From IMG/VR virus record IMGVR_UViG_3300043773_000654, positions 1 to 33,517 of that record: 33,517 bases of DNA. One strand, given 5' to 3'. Both the position numbers and the translations under genes were made by a program. This document shows positions 29,192 to 33,517 of this stretch, in pieces (position 1 is the first letter of the stretch; every line of letters starts with the position of its first letter). The stretch comes from a virus. Below the pieces are notes generated by a model. That model saw only the letters and a program-made list of their open reading frames with translations, made no database searches and was not told the origin of the DNA.

Positions 29192-31558
29192 TTGGAAAAT
29201 GTAATAATTAAATTCGTTGCCGACACATCAGGACTTGAGCCTGCGATTAAGCAATTAGAGTTACTTGGTAAGATAAGCAAAGAAGATGCTGCTGCATTTG
29301 CTCAGGTCAACAATGAGCAAAAGGAATTTATCCAAAACTTAAATAAATCCACCACCGAAATGGGCAAATTGTCCAACGAGGTCGATGGGCTTATGGCTGA
29401 AATTCAAGGCGGAGTTATGGAGGGGTTTGCTGACCATTTAGCTGAGGTCACCAAAGAAACCAAGCAAGCGGGTGGTGGCTTCAAATCAATGAAAGCTGAA
29501 TTGAAAGAATTAAAGGCGCAAATTGCAAGTGGTTCATTAGGTGCAAAAGAAATGAAAGAAGCCACAAAACGCGCCGCAGAATTAACCGATGAACTTGGAG
29601 ATGTTAATGATAAGGTTAAGGCATTAGCAAGCGATACAAAGAGAATAGATGCGGTTGTTACTGCGTTTACAGGTATAGCGGCAGCGGCTTCGGTTGCTGC
29701 GGGTGCTGCGGCATTATTTGGAGGCGAGAACGAGAAGTTAACTAAGACATTAGCGCAAGCCCAAGGTGCAATGGCATTGTTGCAAGGTGTTCAAGAGTTA
29801 GCAAACATAGCCACAACTGAGGGTGCATTGAGAACGTATGTGTTGGAGGGCGCACAAAAGGCGGCTGCGGTTAGTGCGAGAGTTATGGGCACAAGCATAG
29901 CTGCATCAACTGCGATGGCAACTGCTGGCGTTAGTTTGTTAGTTATTGGTTTGGTTGCGCTTGTTTCTTATTTAAATGATACAAGTGATGATGTTGAATC
30001 CTTTAATAAAAAAATAGCTAATATAGGTAATGATGAGGGTAGTATTGCAAATACGCGTGCAAGAATTGAGTTAATTCGTAAAGGATTATCAGATGAAACA
30101 AATCTAAGATTAGATGCATTAACTGCAAGAAACAAAGTTCAAAAGCAATTTGAAATAGAATTTCGTAAAGATATACAAACACTTGACGAAGCTTTTAATG
30201 CACTATCAAGTGAGGATAAAATAAGTCAAAATTCTAAATATCAAGCGGAGCGTAAAAAGTTACAAGATCGAGTTAACAAAGATTTTGCACTTGCTGAAAA
30301 GGTTTATAATCAAGAGATAGCAGATATTAACAAGTCGGCTGCCGATGCTAAATTAAAACAACAACGAGAAGTTAGTAAAAAAGTTGTAAATATTAAAAAA
30401 ACAGAATCAAAAGATTTAAAAAAAGATGAAGAAATAAGATTGCGTGAGGAAATAGCGGCTAATAAAATAGCTTTGGAATCTTCCACATCAATTGATGAAC
30501 AAGCACTTTACTTTAAAAAAATAACTGAATTAAAAAAAGACCAAGTAAGGTTAACTGAAGATTTAACTGATAGTGAATTAATATTAAGATTAGAGCAGTT
30601 TGACAAAGAATATGATGCATTTGTTAGGATGTTGGTGGATAAAAAATACGCGCAAGATGACTATTACGATGCCGATTTAGAAGCGTGGGCAGCGGCAGAA
30701 CAAGCAAAATTAGATGCAGCAAAAGAAGCCGCAGATAAGAAAGCCGCATATGATAAAGAAAAAATTAAGGAATACACTAAGTTAGCATTTGATTCAGCGC
30801 AAGTAGTATCCGACACCATCTTTACAATAAACAAACAAAACAGAGATGCCGAAACAAACGATATATTAGAATCACTTAGTCAACGCAAGGATGCCGAGTT
30901 GGCTAATAAAAACTTAACCGATGCCCAACGATTACAGATTGAGGAACGCTATCAACAACAAGAAGCCGAAATCAAAACACGCGCGTGGGAAGCACAAAAA
31001 CAAGCCTCAATAGCACAAGCTATAATCAATGGAGCTTTAGCAATCGGTAACATACTTGCAACAGTTCCAGGTGGGCCATTGAATCCTGCAACAATAGCAT
31101 CGTTAGCATTGGCCACAATAACAACCGCAGCACAAGTCGCAGTAATATCAAACACACAACCGCCAAAGTTTGCCGATGGTGGTATGGTAGGCGGTCAATT
31201 GCATTCAAGTGGAGGAACATTGATAGAGGCTGAGCGAGGCGAATACGTAATTAATAGACAATCTACATCCGACTATTTGCCATCATTAAAAGTGCTTAAT
31301 AGTGGCGATGTTGAGCCTACATTTGCAAACAATATCTTAACTGCATTAGCCAACGGAACATTTGACCTTGCGGCACAATTTCAAACCAAACAAAGTGCAA
31401 GTAGTGATGGAATTAACTACGATAAGTTAGACCGAATTATGGCAAAGCACAAATCGAATTTAAATGTCAATATTGATGAGCAAGGATTAACAACTTTTTT
31501 GCTTAAAGAAAATAGCCGCGTTGAATTTAGAAACAAAAAAATGAGATACAGAGCATGA
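29192..31558 (+). CDS. Tail tape measure protein, 788 aa
   Basis: The long helical product has coiled-coil stretches (KQAGGGFKSMKAELKELKAQ near residue 92), hydrophobic segments in the middle (VSLLVIGLVALVSYL near 246) and a C-terminal part typical of tape measures (AIINGALAIGNILATVPGGP, then KFADGGMVGGQLHSSGGTLI and EAERGEYVIN). It sets tail length and helps DNA delivery. With the rule of about 0.15 nm per residue, the tail would be near 118 nm. The start is uncertain: the frame opens with TTG 29192 and has no ATG, whereas ATG 29185 (TAATG overlap with the chaperone frame) is one base out of register. The end overlaps the next ATG (ATGA). Confidence 0.85.
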   Translation: MENVIIKFVADTSGLEPAIKQLELLGKISKEDAAAFAQVNNEQKEFIQNLNKSTTEMGKLSNEVDGLMAEIQGGVMEGFADHLAEVTKETKQAGGGFKSMKAELKELKAQIASGSLGAKEMKEATKRAAELTDELGDVNDKVKALASDTKRIDAVVTAFTGIAAAASVAAGAAALFGGENEKLTKTLAQAQGAMALLQGVQELANIATTEGALRTYVLEGAQKAAAVSARVMGTSIAASTAMATAGVSLLVIGLVALVSYLNDTSDDVESFNKKIANIGNDEGSIANTRARIELIRKGLSDETNLRLDALTARNKVQKQFEIEFRKDIQTLDEAFNALSSEDKISQNSKYQAERKKLQDRVNKDFALAEKVYNQEIADINKSAADAKLKQQREVSKKVVNIKKTESKDLKKDEEIRLREEIAANKIALESSTSIDEQALYFKKITELKKDQVRLTEDLTDSELILRLEQFDKEYDAFVRMLVDKKYAQDDYYDADLEAWAAAEQAKLDAAKEAADKKAAYDKEKIKEYTKLAFDSAQVVSDTIFTINKQNRDAETNDILESLSQRKDAELANKNLTDAQRLQIEERYQQQEAEIKTRAWEAQKQASIAQAIINGALAIGNILATVPGGPLNPATIASLALATITTAAQVAVISNTQPPKFADGGMVGGQLHSSGGTLIEAERGEYVINRQSTSDYLPSLKVLNSGDVEPTFANNILTALANGTFDLAAQFQTKQSASSDGINYDKLDRIMAKHKSNLNVNIDEQGLTTFLLKENSRVEFRNKKMRYRA

Positions 31559-33517
31559 ATTGGAAGTTCACATTAATAGACAGTTCAAGTGTTTCAACGG
31601 TTGTTGAATCGCCAGTTGGTTGGAATGGTATTGGTGGCAACTTAACGCGCAACATTGTGCATCATGGCATCAATATAAACATCTCAACTGATTCATTCGA
31701 ATGGGTTGGTGAGGCTTACGATTTGCTTTATACAGAGTATCAAACGAATGGCGCCAATGGTCAATACCAAGTGCAAATCGATTACGAGTGTGCTGAGGGC
31801 GATGGATATACTAACTATTTTATAGGTGCATTTGATTTTAATACATTTGAAAGACAATGTGCTGACTATTGCTTTATTAAGTTAAGCGTTACCGCATCTA
31901 AGTGCACCGATGTATTTATGAGTAGAATGGGTCAAGATGTTGACATTGAAGCAACAACTAACTTTGATGGGCAAGCGATAACACCACCATTGTTAAGGGT
32001 ATTAAACATTGAGGGGCAAGATATATTGTTGCAGAATAAAGCCTTTAATGATGGGACAAATAGCGGAAATGCGCAAGTATTCCCAACTGGAGCAAGTGCA
32101 TTTTATTTTATAAACTTTTGCATGCAAGTGCCTGAGCGAAATATGGAAGAGATAGGTACATTTAATGTTAACGGTGTTTCATTAATACCAACAACAAGCG
32201 GAAACGTATCAATAGCATCTTCATTTGCAACAGACCCATCAGCGGCTTTTGAAAACTTTGGTAGATTTTTAACTATTTGGGAGCGCACATCTGACCCATT
32301 AAATTGCATTGATAACGATGCACAAATTGATATAATTTGTAAAGGAACTTTTAATGTAACTTTTACTAATTTTGATGGCGAAATAACACCAACTTTAAAA
32401 TTATTTAAGTTTAATTCAACTACTGGAGTATTAACATTATTAAATACTAACACTATAGGAACAATTGCTTGTGTTTCAGGCACACCTGAATCATTAGCAT
32501 TTAATAAAGCATTTTTAGGCACTCCATCATACACTGATGCAGATTATTTGCTTTATTGTTTTGAATGTTTTGTTGAGCGTTTAGTATGGGATGGATTTAG
32601 TACACGCCAAGTAAACATAAACATTGATTACGATAACACCTCTAAAATAGAGATGACACTCAATTCAAACTGCGAGCCATCAGTTGCCACATCAGTTTAT
32701 TTGCCTGAGTTGTTAAAGTTTCTCCCAACTGCATACATGGATGAGGATTGCCCATCGGTAGTTATGGAAGAGGAATTAAATCAATGTTTAGACTTTTATC
32801 AAATAACTAAGGGTTCATTTATTCGCCAAGTAACTGAGCCAAGTGTTCCAAAATTATTTGTATCATACGAGTATTTATTTGAGCAATGTCGCAAAATATT
32901 TAACATCGGTTGGGGGTTTGACAATAACGAAACCGAATTAAAGATTGCACGTATTGAAGAGTTTTATAAGTCAACAATTGTTGTCGATGTCGGGTTGGTT
33001 GACAAGGCTATATTCACAACCGCAAAAGATTTGATTTACGGAACGATAATGGTTGGCTATAACAAATGGGAAGCCGAAGAGTATAACGGGCTTGATGAGA
33101 TGAATACCGAGCGACAATATCGCAGAAACATTGACTCAAATCCAACGGAGTTAGACCTAATGTCTGACCTAATAAGTGCAGGATATACGATTGAAATAAC
33201 ACGCAGAAAAAACCAAGCAACAACGGGCACAAGTGACTGGCGTTATGATGATGACTTGTTTATTGTGCATGCTATTGTTGAGGATGCTAACTTATATGCT
33301 TACCAAGGCATCGATGCTAACCCTGATAACGTTTATTCACCTAACACACGAATGAATTATGCGTTAACTCCTGCGCGTTCATTGATGCGTTGGTTTAAAT
33401 CTATTGCCGCAGCACAACCAACTGTTGCTAATGAAAACTTTATATTCACAAGCGGCACTGGTAACTACATTGCGCAAGGTCAAATGCTTTATTACTGTCC
33501 GATTGAGGGCAGCACAT
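31555..33517 (+). CDS. Large tail protein, 5' part (continues at 1-356; 736 aa in all)
   Basis: The reading frame starts with the ATG that overlaps the tape measure stop (ATGA) and has no stop to the window end; through the circular join it ends at 356, giving 736 residues. The N-terminal 130 residues (NWKFTLIDSSSVSTVVESPV, then FEWVGEAYDLLYTEY and FIGAFDFNTFERQ) look like a distal-tail-type domain. The rest is beta-rich with scattered Cys residues and ends in the conserved-looking block around the join. Position after the tape measure suggests the distal tail or tail-tip/baseplate hub protein. No enzymatic motif was recognised. Confidence 0.75.
   Translation, partial: MNWKFTLIDSSSVSTVVESPVGWNGIGGNLTRNIVHHGININISTDSFEWVGEAYDLLYTEYQTNGANGQYQVQIDYECAEGDGYTNYFIGAFDFNTFERQCADYCFIKLSVTASKCTDVFMSRMGQDVDIEATTNFDGQAITPPLLRVLNIEGQDILLQNKAFNDGTNSGNAQVFPTGASAFYFINFCMQVPERNMEEIGTFNVNGVSLIPTTSGNVSIASSFATDPSAAFENFGRFLTIWERTSDPLNCIDNDAQIDIICKGTFNVTFTNFDGEITPTLKLFKFNSTTGVLTLLNTNTIGTIACVSGTPESLAFNKAFLGTPSYTDADYLLYCFECFVERLVWDGFSTRQVNINIDYDNTSKIEMTLNSNCEPSVATSVYLPELLKFLPTAYMDEDCPSVVMEEELNQCLDFYQITKGSFIRQVTEPSVPKLFVSYEYLFEQCRKIFNIGWGFDNNETELKIARIEEFYKSTIVVDVGLVDKAIFTTAKDLIYGTIMVGYNKWEAEEYNGLDEMNTERQYRRNIDSNPTELDLMSDLISAGYTIEITRRKNQATTGTSDWRYDDDLFIVHAIVEDANLYAYQGIDANPDNVYSPNTRMNYALTPARSLMRWFKSIAAAQPTVANENFIFTSGTGNYIAQGQMLYYCPIEGST
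33410..33517. repeat. Right copy of 108-bp terminal direct repeat
   Basis: This is the second copy of bases 1-108. Removing one copy gives a unique circle of 33,409 bases. A genuine short terminal repeat cannot be excluded from sequence alone, but its position in the middle of a tail gene argues against it. Confidence 0.95.

Noticed and set aside
32103-32534. Open frame of 143 codons on the minus strand in the large tail gene
   Set aside because: Shadow of the 736-residue tail protein, whose frame is open through the region with sensible content.

Overview
The window is a complete tailed-phage genome of the siphovirus type, most likely infecting a Bacteroidota host. Its first and last 108 bases (1-108 and 33410-33517) are identical, and one long tail gene reads without a stop across the join. 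It is therefore a circular, or circularly permuted, molecule of about 33,409 unique bases cut inside a gene. The host is inferred from three signs: putative promoters fit the Bacteroidota pattern TTTG-N18..21-TAnnTTTG, starts lack clear Shine-Dalgarno sequences and often use TAATG or ATGA overlaps with A-rich leaders, and several products (VirE_N/VapE-type primase-helicase, DUF3127-like SSB) are typical of Bacteroidota and their phages. I see no integrase, CI-like repressor, tRNA or CRISPR array, so a lytic life style is likely but not proven.

Layout. A divergent promoter pair near 18.7 kb splits the map. To the right (+): small early genes, two possible DNA-binding proteins, an SSB-like protein, a RecT-like annealing protein, a Gp157-family protein, a structured RNA leader, the primase-helicase, an iteron-rich non-coding region (candidate origin, 24.0-24.2 kb), a VRR-NUC nuclease, the two terminase subunits, a GT2-like glycosyltransferase, a methyltransferase, small genes, a tail assembly chaperone pair with a probable -1 frameshift, the tape measure, and a 736-residue tail protein that crosses the join. 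The + genes continue at 1-13.5 kb: tail protein, a second glycosyltransferase, portal, Mu gpF-like head protein, scaffold-like protein, major capsid candidate, connector/neck genes, two paralogous tail-tube candidates separated by a terminator-like hairpin, tail fibre/adhesin genes and small membrane proteins.

To the left (-): from 18.67 kb a long leftward operon holds small genes, a cluster of five tiny genes in which three share an AVEW motif, then an M15 endolysin, a holin candidate, a spanin-like protein with hydrophobic segments at both ends, and finally a 73-residue protein, a calcineurin-like phosphoesterase and a 116-residue protein. The two transcription units meet tail to tail with one base between stop codons at 13,511.

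Best leads: (1) an unusually long 5' leader before the primase gene whose two 8-bp inverted repeats interleave as an H-type pseudoknot; (2) the poly-T slippery site giving a G/GT-type tail chaperone fusion; (3) the AVEW mini-gene cluster; (4) the iteron region; (5) a spanin-like protein with u-spanin-like layout; (6) a perfect 12-bp hairpin inside the gene after the capsid gene.
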